A stretch of DNA of 64,000 bases from Glossina fuscipes (lineage: Eukaryota > Arthropoda > Insecta > Diptera > Glossinidae), in assembly GCF_014805625.2 (NCBI RefSeq), contig NW_024003382.1, positions 6,500-70,499 on the forward strand, given 5' to 3'. The position numbers and the translations under genes were made by a program. Numbering within the stretch: the first letter of the stretch is position 1; each line of letters opens with the position of its first letter. The notes beneath the pieces are model-generated. The model was not told the origin of the DNA, made no database searches, and worked only from the letters and a program-made list of their open reading frames with translations. This document shows positions 47,572 through 58,025 of the stretch, piece by piece.

Positions 47572-48015
47572 TAATTTTCCCATCTCTTTTACAATAGATT
47601 AAATCAAAGTTTACTTCGATCTTCTTGTTAATTCTTAATACTCANNNNNNNNNNTAATAAATTAAATCAAAGTTTACTTCGATCTTCTTGTTAATTCTTA
47701 AGACTCATATTAATTTTCACATCTCTTTTATAATAAATTAAATCAAAGTTTACCTCGATCTTCTTGTTAATTTTTAATACTCATATTAATTTTCACATCT
47801 CTTTTATAATAAATTAAATCAAAGTTTACTTCGATCTTCTTTTTAATTTTTAATAGTTAAATTAGATAAACTATTCCGATATGCAAGACACAATCTTGCG
47901 ACATCTCTTTTATAATAAATTAAATCAAAGTTTACTTCGATCTTCTTTTTAATTTTTTAATAGTTAAATTAGATAAACTATTCCGATATGCAAGACACAA
48001 TCTTGCGACATCTCT
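47572..48015 (+). repeat. Minisatellite with 76-bp and 106-bp units
   Basis: Each unit shares CATCTCTTTTATAATAAATT and AATCAAAGTTTACTTCGATC, followed by TTCTTGTTAATT-type sequence. Units starting at 47572, 47710 and 47786 contain TTAATTTTCACATCTC; the last two are 76 bp apart. From 47796 the spacing becomes 106-107 bp (47796, 47902, 48009) because a segment with TTAGATAAACTATTCCGATA and GCAAGACACAATCTTGCG is added. A 10-N gap interrupts the array, so the true copy number is unknown. Confidence 0.9.
47645..47654. other. Assembly gap (10 N) inside the minisatellite
   Basis: Ten N within the tandem array, most likely an unresolved repeat collapse. Confidence 0.98.
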
Positions 48016-48016
48016 T

Positions 48017-48326
48017 TTATATTCCTCCTTTTTTTCTTTTTAAGTTATTAGAAGCATATTTCTTTCCATATCATTTTGTTGTTACCACTTAAACACACAA
48101 CAATAAAAGTTAAGCACCATGTGAAATGTTAACAAAAAACTGTCCTCTTGATTATTCTTCTTCCTCGTTTTAGGAACAAAAGGCTGTTCTAGAATTTTCC
48201 TTTATATTCTTCCTTTTCCCCTTTTTTTTTTTTTAAATTATCAAAAGCATATTTCTTTCTATACCATTTTGTTGTTACCACTTAAACACACAACAATAAA
48301 AGGTAAGCACCATGTGAAATGTTAAC
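48017..48326 (+). repeat. Direct duplication, about 115-120 bp, offset about 185 bp
   Basis: Copies at about 48017-48135 and 48202-48326 share AAGCATATTTCTTTC, CATTTTGTTGTTACCACTTA, AACACACAACAATAAAAG and AGCACCATGTGAAATGTTAAC. They are separated by about 65 bases with GTTCTAGAATTTTCC. The duplication directly continues the minisatellite block. Confidence 0.9.
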
Positions 48327-48533
48327 AGAACTGCTGTAAATAACAAGAACCGCACTCCGTGAGAGCCTGCCTAAGACTGAAATCAACTTAGAACTATCCC
48401 CTCTGACTTCAATTTTTGGAACGCAGACAGACGTCTCCTTTTTACTCCATTTCCCTCTTCTTTTTCCTGTTGCTCTCTCTATAACGGCTTGCCGCTACTC
48501 TCACAAGAGCAAGCATAGATCCCGCAAAATCAT

Positions 48534-48752
48534 ACGATTTTGCCTATGCTTGCAAGAGCAAAAGGAAAAAAAAGGAGTACCGCAAAATCATACGATTCTG
48601 CCTGTACTTGCAAAAGCAAGCAAAGGTACCGCAAAATCATACGATTTTGCCTGTACTTGTAAGTAAGGAGATCAGAAAAGAAAAAAAAATAAACACATAT
48701 ACCGCAAGATCATGCGATTTATTAGCGGTATCACAAAATCGCATGATTTTGC
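48534..48752 (+). repeat. Array of five short palindromes
   Basis: GCAAAATCATACGATTTTGC (8-bp arms, 4-base centre) occurs at 48534-48553, with one mismatch at 48582-48601, and exactly at 48631-48650. Centre-to-centre spacings are 48 and 49 bp. A variant lies at 48704-48720 and its reverse complement at 48736-48752. These last two form a 17-bp stem with 16 matches and a 15-base loop. Between units, GCTTGCAAGAGCAA / CTTGCAAAAGCAAG-type sequence also repeats. The 78-codon frame at 48608-48844 is repeat sequence. Confidence 0.9.
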
Positions 48753-48753
48753 C

Positions 48754-48769
48754 TAACGGCATGCCGTTA
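48754..48769. repeat. Perfect 16-bp palindrome
   Basis: TAACGGCATGCCGTTA directly follows the last unit of the palindrome array. A related ATAACGGCTTGCCG lies upstream of the first unit near 48481, so the array is bracketed by similar GC-rich motifs. Confidence 0.85.
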
Positions 48770-49164
48770 TTCCGCCGCTTGCGGTTGGTACAGACCGACA
48801 GACACCCTACCCAAGGTTTGTTCGCGGCCGTTACAAGGGCTTAGGCCAGAACGCTTGAAGCACAAATTTTCTTACATTTAATGAATTCTTTTCTATGTAT
48901 CCCATGTGAAAACACCATCGGCGGTATTCCTTGAGTCTTAAGTTGAGTTATGTTGTTCGCTTCTTCAGGTGATTTTCTGATAGCCAAAATTTTCCTTACT
49001 TGGTCACCAGTATAAGATATTCATGTCAATTCGTTGTTGTGTGCACATGTTGTGTTTGGCTGTTTGTTGTTACACTACTAATTGTTAAGTTGTTTCATTA
49101 TACAATAACAAGTAAGAAAATTATATTCTATCGCGACCGAATCTCTTATGCAGTCGCCATCATT
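48770..49164. other. Unassigned flank of the repeat block
   Basis: Starts GC-rich (CCGCCGCTTGCGGTTGGTAC) and returns to AT-rich sequence. No gene. Confidence 0.35.
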
Positions 49165-49391
49165 CTAAAAAGGACGAAAAAAGTAAAAGAACCACATTTT
49201 CATGCTCTGTAATTTAAAGTAGGCGGACCTGATTTTTTCTATTTTTAAAATACAAGTTTTTGTCGCATAAACGTTTGAGCAAGTAGGCGTGTCTTTCGTA
49301 CAGCTTAAGTCACCATATCCATACGCAAATTTGTCGGCTACATCTTCATTTTTATCTACCTTTGGCCTTGAAACTTTTGAGGTCATAAAAA
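49165..49391 (-). CDS. Weak candidate terminal exon
   Basis: On the minus strand a good acceptor (GTACTTTAATTTCAG) precedes FMTSKVSRPKVDKNEDVADK, FAYGYGDLSCTKDTPTCSNV and YATKTCILKIEKIR, then a Phe-rich end and a stop. The first 55 codons are polar, with three Cys, and protein-like. The frame could alternatively leave at ATCAG|GTCCGC. No poly(A) signal was recognised close to the stop, and nearby GTAGGCGG/GTAGGCGTG steps hint at repeat sequence. No family was recognised. Confidence 0.25.
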
Positions 49392-52249
49392 CTGAAATTA
49401 AAGTACTAAGAGGCAGTGCCGAATTGGCTTATTGGGTTTCAGCTTAGTAAACAAATATAAAACGTTTACGCTCATCGTACAGTGTGGAATAATGAGTCCA
49501 CTAGCCGTGAAGTACTACTCCGCTGACCTCTAATCGGCGGTATCATATCGATGAAAAAATCGTTGCCATAATCATACTATACAAATATATATTTACATCT
49601 ATGTATTATATAAATATAAATAAATAGATATATAAAATAAAGAAACATAAACATCGCCAAGTCGAGACTTATCTGAAATTTTCGTCGTCTTTTAGATGAA
49701 AGACTTAGCAATCCCACAAAAGGTATTTTTGTGTCCACTTTAAGAATACCTGCATATAGTTATAGCCATCAAAATACGTCTGGTTGGCAAGCAAGACCCA
49801 GGAGCTTCTTGACATCTGCCGCATAATGAACTTTGTGGTAAGATATAGATTTCTCGAATGAAGCAGGATCAACACAGGCGACTGCTATTTCTCTTGTCGA
49901 AAATTTCCAAACAAATAAGTTTTATGGAGAAAAACTAGAATATTTTTTTAAATATTTAAAATTAATTCAACTCAGTTTATTTATTTTAAAATGTTGTGCA
50001 TTGAAATGAATGGCCATTAATTCATTGAATATTTTCCATCAACTAAACTAAAAGCAAAAAATTTAACGCATTATATACCGATGCAAGAAGTGAATCCTGG
50101 GTAGTAGCCCATATTTATATATATTTATGGCAATATGGGGGAGAACAAGGTATGTACATATAATTGTAATAAACCTTAACTATTCAGTCCCATATTAACT
50201 TTGGCTTGGCACATTTGTACAAAAATTTTTTTTTTTTTTGTTAGTTGCAGTATGCATTGATTTAAAGCGGTGAATGGCGTGGATAAAGGTATCTAGACAT
50301 TATTTGTTTGAAAACTACTCATTAAACTGATTTACACATATTTGTTGAATAACGGAAAATCATATTTACATATAGAACCATTTCATTAAACAACTAATTG
50401 AAAAGTAGAAAAAATTTTTCAAAACTGTACTTCGCTGTATTTATATTAAATATTTATTTTTCATTTATGTATTTAAGTACATTTGATGAATCAGATCATT
50501 TTTGCTAGCACTTGTTGCTATAAAAGGTTTTACGTTATTACTTGGCGGTTTTATACAAATCAGACAGAAAATGGTTTGCTTTGAATAATAAAATAAATTT
50601 TGCATCAATTAATTAATCTACAAAAATTGTTCTCGAGTGTATTGTTTACTATATTTTTGTTTATTATTGTGAAGTTAACAGTTCTTAGATATAAAATTCA
50701 AATCATCCATGAAAATATATCGAAACTTTTTCGATAAATCGAATCACAATTTTATTCTAATCAAATATATACAAATTAATAAATACCTCTGCTGCGTAGT
50801 CTTATATATCTACCATCTGGCAATATTATAGAAAGGATCACCAAGGATTAATTTGAATAATTTAAATAGTTTACATTCGTTTATATCGCAGCTATGCGCC
50901 TTTTTTAATCACACTATGGTTAAAATGGAATTCAGGCCACACGCTCTAGTGTTGTAAGAGGTTGGAAACTATAACTGGCTGGATAACTGTAGACCAAAGC
51001 TGCACATGACAATAGTTTTATCCCACCACTGCCGACCACTACTTGTCGGAGCAATGTGCGACCCTTAACGGTTTGGCCAAATCCAGCGCAGAATACATCA
51101 TTCCTAATCTATAACCAATTTTGGATTCCTTTGCCATCTGCACTATGCATTGGGTCTTCTTCAATAGAAAATTTTCTTCTGGAATTATTCTTCCAAATTA
51201 TATGAAAAACACGTTCCAAAAAAGAAAATAAATAGTTGCGTGTGAATAATATATTAAGCTTAGCAAAGTTTTTCTAGGAATAATCCCAATACTTTCCGGT
51301 CCACTTTTAGCAATGTAATTCTGTTAAATATTAATAGCGGAGGAATATTTGAAATTTGCTGTAAAAAGCAAATATATATGGTTCGTCTTATCGCATGCTC
51401 ATATTGTGGACATCGATAAGGTGGAAAGCGAGAGTGACAACCGAAGCCAGGGAACTGGGCCGACATAACCTCGAAGAAAAGGGAAGATGCTATAAAGAAA
51501 TTTACTTAAGGGTGAACCTCTGAACACTTTTCTGTTTAAGTTAAGATTTCAGACAGTCAAGTTCATTCAAGATTTTGAAGATGTTGAAGATATTAAGATT
51601 TCTTATGACTTCCTTTAATTTAAAAAGAAATTGATGAGCTCAATCAATGAACATAGGAGAAGTTTAGGAAAGGATAAATGGCGAAGACGTAGGCTCAGTT
51701 ATGCATGGATGAAAGACCCCAAAAACACATCTAAAACTTCAGTTGGTACCAAAACAAAAGAATCTTAGCTAAGACGCAACTGTAATAGGAGAGTCATTAA
51801 AGTCTTTGCTCAAGTTGTTGCATATTATGGCCCATAAAACACCCTGAAAAAAATTGATTTGACGTATAAGGTGAAGAACAAACTAAAGAAATAGATAAGC
51901 AATTTTGAACACTCTAGCTGGTCTTTAAAATTCTGAATATAGGGGCCATTAACAGACGATGTCAATTTAAATTTCGCCAACCATAAAAAAAGACATCTAA
52001 GTGTGATTCTCTCGCTGAAGGTGTGATTGCGTTGTATTATTTCGGAAGTTCTGTTGGTTCAACCGTTACGATGTCAACTGTGATAAAAATCGTATGTTGC
52101 GACTGTAGTGGAACTATAGAGTTTATTAGGTTTGCTTCGATGCATATGTAACACCTCGAAAGATTGCGAACAGTAATAGTTTCAAAAGTCTCTTTTCTTC
52201 TTAACTGTTGCTTCTCAACATGTCTACATGAAGAAGGTTATTCAGAAGA
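49392..52249. other. Unassigned; protein-like minus-strand debris near 50.9-51.5 kb
   Basis: AT-rich overall. On the minus strand about 51190-50930 reads KFSIEEDPMHSADGKGIQNW, then CAGFGQTVKGRTLLRQVVVG and YSYPASYSFQPLTTLERV, with a stop between. At 51466-51380 it reads MSAQFPGFGCHSRFPPYRC. These look like remnants of one coding sequence in two frames, but I cannot name it. Nothing is supported at 49.4-50.9 kb. Confidence 0.3.
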
Positions 52250-52440
52250 TCAAAAAATAAGACCTAAGTATACCTCTTTTGCTATCCTGTGATATATGAG
52301 CTCATAATCAACAATGGAATAAGGCTTTTGGGAGTTTAAGAAATTGAATATGCCATACTGTAATGCCCACCTCTCGTGGAAATCCGAGCGTTGTTTCTGT
52401 TGCATGAAATCTTTAATCCAAAAAAAAGTTTTTTCCAAAA
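52250..52440 (-). mobile_element. Possible reverse-transcriptase fragment (weak)
   Basis: A 62-codon minus-strand frame contains FLNSQKPYSIVDYELIYHRI. This can be aligned by eye to motif A of LINE reverse transcriptases (F-D-x-x-K-A-F-D-S-V-D-x-x-L), with the catalytic Asp positions changed. No other RT motif was found in the neighbourhood, so this may be a tiny RTE-like fragment or coincidence. Confidence 0.25.
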
Positions 52441-52959
52441 ATAAAATTTCCCGAAGAACAATATTCTCTCTGGGATATTATTAAACTTAGCTTAAAGTTT
52501 ATTAGAAGAATTAAAATAATATTCCTTAAAATATAACATTTCCTAAACAGTTCAGCACATATATATACAAAAAGCTTTTCTCATTCTTTGAACAGCCACT
52601 TACGTTTCTAAACACTTAAATATCTTAACTTAATTATCTAAACAGGCTTTCATCATAGAAAAAAAAAACGATTTTCAAAGGGAACAGGTTATGCTAAATT
52701 GCCTAATTTATTTTCCTATGCTGTTTTGCATATAAATGGTGTGTAATTTACGGAGAAAAATTATTACAAAGTTTTGGTGGCAATTACAAAAAGAATCATT
52801 TAATTATGCATTTGGCGGCTGACAAGTCGTTGAGCTCATTTATTCTTTTATCCTTAATTTTTAAAAAGAGTCGATTGACATTTTGTTAAAACTTTACATC
52901 GTTTTCTTTTGCAATAGATATAAATGTGAATAGTTCGATTGTCTTTTTTTACACGCATG
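52441..52959. other. AT-rich stretch, nothing recognised
   Basis: No coding signal or known repeat on either strand. Confidence 0.4.
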
Positions 52960-53330
52960 ACCGAAGGATCGGGGGTATACCCATTTTGTCAAAACGTTGG
53001 CAACGCCAAGAAGGAAGCTTCAGTGACTCCACACAGTATATATATATCTTCGATCAGCATCAAATGCTGAATCAAGTTAAGTAGATCCGTCTGCTCGTCT
53101 TTCCACCTGTCTGTCTGCCCAATCGTGTGGTATCTGCAGTAAACATCGTCCCGTTTGAATTTGAAAATGACCTAAAATTTTTCAAGGACATGCCTACAAA
53201 GCTCACGGGTCCCTGCGACAAAAATTTTGATTTAGAAAAACGAAAAAACCAGCCGTTCCCACTTCGCGTTAGAGAGCTTGAGAATTTAGTTTTTTTACTT
53301 TTTTGTTTTTTCTTCGGGTAAGAGTGATGG
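52960..53330 (+). repeat. Dispersed repeat family A, fullest copy
   Basis: Blocks in order: CCGAAGGATCGGGGGTATAC, CCATTTTGTCAAAACGTTGG, CAACGCCAAGAAGGAAGC, (TA)n at 53037-53046, CTTCGATCAGCATC, GATCCGTCTGCTCGTC, ACCTGTCTGTCTG, GGTATCTGCAGTAAAC and AATTTTTCAAGGACATGCC. The layout of a (TA)n and a (GTCY)n tract around a conserved core is that of mini-me elements described in Drosophila and other flies. The 64-codon frame at 53127-53321 is repeat sequence. Confidence 0.65.
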
Positions 53331-54572
53331 GTACATAATATTCGGTCATGATCGATTATAATTTTCTTAATTTTTTTTTTGTGCTTTTGTGTCTACGCAA
53401 TTGCTCTAGGTTAGTTTTGGCAAAACATTAGTCACACCTGTCCAGAATGTGAGTTGTAACTTTCAACTCCTCATCGAAATTATGTTTACCATAAATATTA
53501 CAAAAAGTTGAGAATAAAGCAAGGACAGAGATCATATCCATATATGATGATGGTAAATACATATGAATATATAATGACGGTAAAAACATAACGATATAAA
53601 TAAATGTAGATAAGAATAAACGGACAGGTTATTAATAGATTTGTCCATAATTTGCTGTGTGCTTTCATTTTAAATAAATTGCGTAACTATGCAACGAGAG
53701 AGGCATTATAGGCATGTTCATCGAACTGCGAATTCAAGCGTAAAGCCCAATTTTTATCATTAAAATTATTAATTGGAAAGTTTTAACGGCGAAATAGTTG
53801 CCACAATTTTTTGTTGCACGTGTTAAAAACATTTTTTAAAATGTTTTGAAGAATTATAGTTTTCAAACCCATAAAGATTTTATCGTTACTATTATTATTA
53901 AAAGTTTCCGCATAACAACGTATAAAAACCATTTGCTGCTTTGTGCACATGTAATCGCACACATGAACCTATGTGTAGTCATTGGATATTGCTATGGGTT
54001 TGTTTAATTCCAAATTATTTCAACATCATTACACCATTTATATTCATACCGCCTGCGGTAAGGACGTAAAAACTTCAATATACATACATTACATATGTGC
54101 ACATATAACTATATCTGTGTATATACATGCAGGTATAGGTATTGCGCATATGTATATTGAAACAAACTATTTTCATTGTCTCACAGGTATGTAAGCTAAA
54201 GTGTACATAGGCCTATCGTGTCATATATATATATTTGCATCTGTTTATATAGCGCTTTAGCTCAACTGTTGTATTATTAAACATTTTTTCAGTAAAAGGG
54301 ACGGTCGGGCGGGAACAAAACTGCGTAAAGATTTCATTAATCATGAATAGAGATTGATCCGAACAGAATTTTTCTAACGTTATGTTTCTTTTTAATGGTT
54401 GAAAAATTATTCTCTAACGACAATCTTGGATCTGTGTGTTTATGGGTTTATTTATTACATTAAGGCTTGCTCATATCTGTTAAATTTACATTAACCCTTT
54501 TAAATATCTTGTTTGTGGAAGACTGCCACAATTCGAATGTTTTGGCTTCGACTTTGTATTTTTGCACCCATC
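53331..54572. other. AT-rich stretch with ATA/CAT-rich simple sequence
   Basis: No gene. A simple CATATG/ATATAC-rich segment at about 54070-54240 includes a (TA)n run near 54222-54232 and accounts for the 70-codon frame there. Confidence 0.45.
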
Positions 54573-54640
54573 AGCGAAGGATGAGGAGTGCAATTATTTT
54601 GTCAAAACGTTTTCAACGCCCACAAGGAAAATTCAGAGAT
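54573..54640 (+). repeat. Dispersed repeat family A, core fragment
   Basis: GCGAAGGATGAGGAGTGCAA, TTATTTTGTCAAAACGTTTT and CAACGCCCACAAGGAAAATT match the core at 2944-3021 and 52960-53030. Confidence 0.6.
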
Positions 54641-54924
54641 TCTACAATCTATTTTTATTTATATACCCAACTAAAATAAATTAAGAGTCGAATTCAAGTA
54701 AGTCTTATACTAATTATTATTAAAATCTAGTATAAAGTACATAAGAAGATGTACAGACCGAAGTTGCAAGTGAACACTAGTTAATTTTCGAATCGAAGAG
54801 ATATGTTAAGATTGCATGTTAGTTTAAATACGACATAGGAAAATCGGGGTGATTAAGCAAACTTGTTTAGTAGACTTTAAAAAATAAGTGATAGACATCA
54901 TTTATGTCTCTGCACACAACTCTG

Positions 54925-55500
54925 AACGGGTTAAGCAGCTCATAATTACATTTACATTGTCTAAGTTTAATGAGAATAAAGTTCTAGAGAAGCGGTTAGG
55001 CACATTAAAGTTTATCTCACCAATTAAGGGGGCGAATCGATAGCACCATTAATTAACTTAATTAAGAAGGAAACACCAAGAATAAATGTAAGTTTCTCAA
55101 GTGACGGTAAGGATAACACAGGCAAACTAATTTCATAGGCGCGAAGAGAGGCAATCGGGTCCCAACCCAAATTTCTAACAGCAAGAATTCTTTTTGAACG
55201 GGTTCAACTTAATCCTCATAACGCCTATAAAAAGAAGACCACACAATAGACGCATACTCAAGTAATGGTCTAACTAGGCACATGCATAGCCTTCTTGTAA
55301 TGTAAAGATCCTTAAGCTCTTTGAACCACCCCTTAATGGAACCAAGCATGGATCGAGCTTTATTTAAAACAATATGTAAATTAGTACGTAATCTTTGGTC
55401 GAATAGAATCCCTAAATCGATGAACGAATCCGCGTTTTGCAGCTTGTGTGAGTCAATGAAACCCACTCAGTACTGAGTGAAAGAAAACTTCTTGCGTTTT
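54925..55500 (-). mobile_element. CR1/Jockey-type LINE fragment, RT thumb and C terminus
   Basis: On the minus strand the frame reads QEVFFHSVL, then GFIDSHKLQNADSFIDLGIL, LNKARSMLGSIKGWFKELKD and LVRPLLEYASIVWSSFYRRY. Shifted frames then give VQKEFLL, RNLGWDP, LPVLSLPSLEKLTFI and INFNVPNRFSRTLF. This is the region after the RT catalytic core through the C terminus. Motifs parallel the relic at 22.3-24.05 kb (there IKRWTKEF and LVRPNLAYSVIV), so both probably derive from related families. The catalytic part is absent, and frameshifts make it non-functional. Confidence 0.7.
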
Positions 55501-55839
55501 TTTAGGTATGTAACCTAATGATTTAAGTCAGCTTGAAAAACAAAAAATAGCATGAAGTAAAAATAATTCGTAGATTAAACGCAATCTTAAATTACTATGT
55601 AGAAGTTTTCTCTGTGCGGTAAATTTCTGGGTACACAAAAAAAAAAATAATTCATGACACGAGATTCCAATGAGTTGACAATGGAGAGATAACCAAATTG
55701 TCCAAACCTCAATTTAAGTGACACGTAATTTAACTTTTGTAATGAATTTCATTTCGTAAGACCTCGAAAATCCTTCGCTACTTGGCAAATATTTCATTTC
55801 TATTTTATTCATCACGTCTTTATTGTATTGAAGAATAAA
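55501..55839. other. Spacer between LINE and Copia fragments
   Basis: AT-rich. No motif was recognised on either strand. Confidence 0.4.
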
Positions 55840-56200
55840 TATTTCATGTAAACGTTGTAGCATAAGGGTTTCTTGAAAAGCGGCTACAAGCGACCTGTGT
55901 TTTTGCTTCGTAGTTAACCAGGATATTACAGCCGACTGAATTTGGAAAGAAAACTGGTAGTTTGCGAGCGATTATCTAAATTTTTAGCCCAGTCAGCGTC
56001 GCAATAGATTGTTAGATGATCCTCATAATTATCTTTGTATATTAAATTTTTGCTAACGGTACCTTCAAAGTACCTTCACGGCTTGCCAATAAGCCTTTAT
56101 AGGGTATTACTCAAACGATTAAAGAAACTGACACCATAACAAAAGCCAGGTCGTGAGATTTAGTTGGAAAACGATTAGCATCCCATTGTGTGCATATACG
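55840..56200 (-). mobile_element. Copia-type pol relic, RNase H region
   Basis: Minus-strand frames give, in order, SHDLAFVMVS (TRPDIAFAV box, near 56150), AYWQAVKVL with RYFEGTVSKNLIY (HWxAxKRVLRYLKGT box, near 56080), CDADWAKNLDNRSQTTSFL (the CDADWA box, near 56010), and LTTKQKHRSLVAAFQETLML (WxTKKQxxVALSSTEAEY region, near 55910). This is the diagnostic RNase H series of Ty1/Copia elements. Several frameshifts are present. The RT part that should precede it lies at 58.7-59.1 kb on the same strand, so the element appears split. Confidence 0.75.
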
Positions 56201-57174
56201 GACCACAGTCATAAGTTCGTTTTGATACCACACTTAGCTTCAAGTTACATTTACATATTACTTTTTTATTCTATTTACATATTCCTTTTTATTACAAGTA
56301 AATTTTTATTTATGTGAAATTGATTATGAAATCGATTGGCAGCGTCAATCGTATGGAACACAAGTTCGGAAGAAGTAACAATAGCAATTCTTCTTGACGA
56401 AGCCGCCGTGGGGTAAACATATTTATTGTTGAATTGGCGAAGAGATCGTTTACGTGTACTAAAATTCTAAACTACAAGATTAAATGTTTCAAGGACAATT
56501 TAGTTTTTAAGATCCGCAGAAGCAAGAATTTTCCGTCTCATTTTTTTGTTATTTTGTACATAAAATCTATATTTACAGCCGTAGAGTTTAGATAACAATC
56601 CCGAAATGTTACTGTACTGCATTGATTTGGATTTGCAAGAAATAAGATTATTAAAAAGCTTAAGAATATGATCTTTGTAATGTCAACCATGTGAACCGTG
56701 TGATTTTCTTCTAATCGAAAAGATAGAGTTTGAAATATAAAGAGAGCTATCCAAATGAAGCTTTTAAATGTAACGAGCTTGCACCTGGCAGATGGATAGA
56801 CACAAGCAATTTTTGGGAAACATTCCCCAAAAATTTCTTGTCTTTACAATACGTATATCACGTTTGGTTTTTCATTTTTTTTTCGGTAACATGTGGTTGT
56901 ACTTAATAATTTTTCTTAAGGACGCAACCTTGCGTTGTAGGAATTGTTAAGTTCACTTGCGGAAAACAGTTTGGCGTTGACGAGATTTTGGCGGGGCTTT
57001 CGAAACTTTTCCTCGCTAGTTTCAGACAAACGGCGGAAAAAAGGAAATAAAAGGAAAGGAGACCGACCGAGAACGTCGAGGCGGCTCATACATTTTTACA
57101 GATTTCATGCAGAAAAATTTCATAAAAATTCTTTTAAAAAATTTATTACTATTGTAACGAGTCTTCTTTGGCGG
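56201..57174. other. Unassigned interval inside the presumed split Copia element
   Basis: Expected to hold the Copia segment between RT and RNase H, but I could not recognise it. A minus-strand stretch near 56800-56600 reads EENHTVHMVDITKIIFLSFL, hydrophobic and not assigned. The plus-strand frame 56944-57195 is Arg/Lys-rich and unassigned. Confidence 0.3.
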
Positions 57175-57513
57175 GGTAAGCTCAGGGCTTTCTAGGACTC
57201 CTTCCAAGAAATTTATAGAAAAGAAAAATAACTTGGACCTCCGGATGTTGTTTTTATTATTTGTTTATTCCTAAGGAATTTACAATATGTTAGCGATTTT
57301 AAGGGGAGTGGGAGGAAAAACCAGCGTGGTGACCCAGCTCTTGCTTTGGTTCTTCCCGTAAAATTAGTATTATTTTGTTTACGATTTAACCGTGTCGCGA
57401 GATTTTGTAAAAGAAAAGGCATACGCCGCGGGTGTGGTAGCAGCCAGCCTCAGCTTACAGGTCCACTTGTCCGTCCCTAATCGTTTCACGTCGCAAGAGG
57501 GAGTATCCTTCAG

Positions 57514-57632
57514 TCATTCAAGGATGACGGCGAAGCCACACCGACCATCCCCTATTCGTAAAGTAAGCTGTCCTATGAGTCATTCAGAGATGACGGCGAA
57601 GCCATACCAACCACCCCCTACTCGTAGAGTCC
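57514..57632 (-). repeat. 66-bp tandem repeat in copy 2 (about 1.8 units)
   Basis: Units begin at 57514 and 57580 with TCATTCAAGGATGACGGCGA-type sequence and contain CGACCATCCCCTATTCGTAA. The period equals that of 18413-18600, and the encoded repeat (MTAKPHRPSPIRKV) resembles the antisense peptide there (MAIKLNRPSPIRKV). The 86-codon frame at 57392-57652 is explained by this repeat. Confidence 0.8.
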
Positions 57633-57734
57633 AAAAAAAAACCCTGAAGTAAAAGTCAACTAGTTATGTCCGTGATTACTTACCCCTGGCTGCTACCACG
57701 CAACTGAAAGGCTGGGCGTGGTGCGACACGCTCG

Positions 57735-57740
57735 TTTATA
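57735..57740 (-). promoter_or_regulatory. TATA box of LTR-like unit, copy 2
   Basis: TATAAA on the minus strand at the position equivalent to 18309-18316, followed by the conserved GAGCGTGTC block. Confidence 0.45.
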
Positions 57741-58025
57741 GTTGCGATCACCATCGCTGTCCCGTTACATGCATGTTTTAGACTATACTCACTTACAACT
57801 TAGGTTTGATCGAACATGTTTGCCTGCATTTATGTTACTATCTCAGCTCTGATTTGTATGAAAGTGGTTCTCTTATGTATATCTTAGCGTTAATACTACC
57901 TTGGGTACCAACTCGTATGATCTTATTGCTAGTGTCGGCTCAGTTACTTGAACCTACAACCATTGAGAACTTAATTCTTAGGCAAAAACTTAAACATAAT
58001 ATAAATTTTTTTTCTTTCGAAAGTA

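Larger units (their letters stand above)
57175..58025 (-). mobile_element. LTR-like transposon unit, copy 2
   Basis: Reverse-orientation homologue of 17860-18940. On the minus strand the order is TTTTTGCCTAAG, AGATCATACGAGTTGGTACC, GATGGTGATCGCAACTATAA with GAGCGTGTCGCACCACGCCC, a 66-bp tandem repeat, AGGTCCAAGTT, TCTTGGAAGGAGTCCTAGAA and AAGAAGACTCGTTACA. It is about 850 bases versus about 1080 in copy 1. No pol motifs adjoin it, so it is probably a solo unit. It lies between the two Copia fragments and may have inserted into that element. Confidence 0.55.

Noticed and set aside
48534..48752. CRISPR-like array (regular palindromic repeats)
   Set aside because: Only a few 20-bp units, the spacers are themselves repeated, and the context is a eukaryotic genome.
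56944..57195. 83-codon Arg/Lys-rich plus-strand frame
   Set aside because: Lies in the split Copia/LTR-like interval; no motif, and likely transposon flank.
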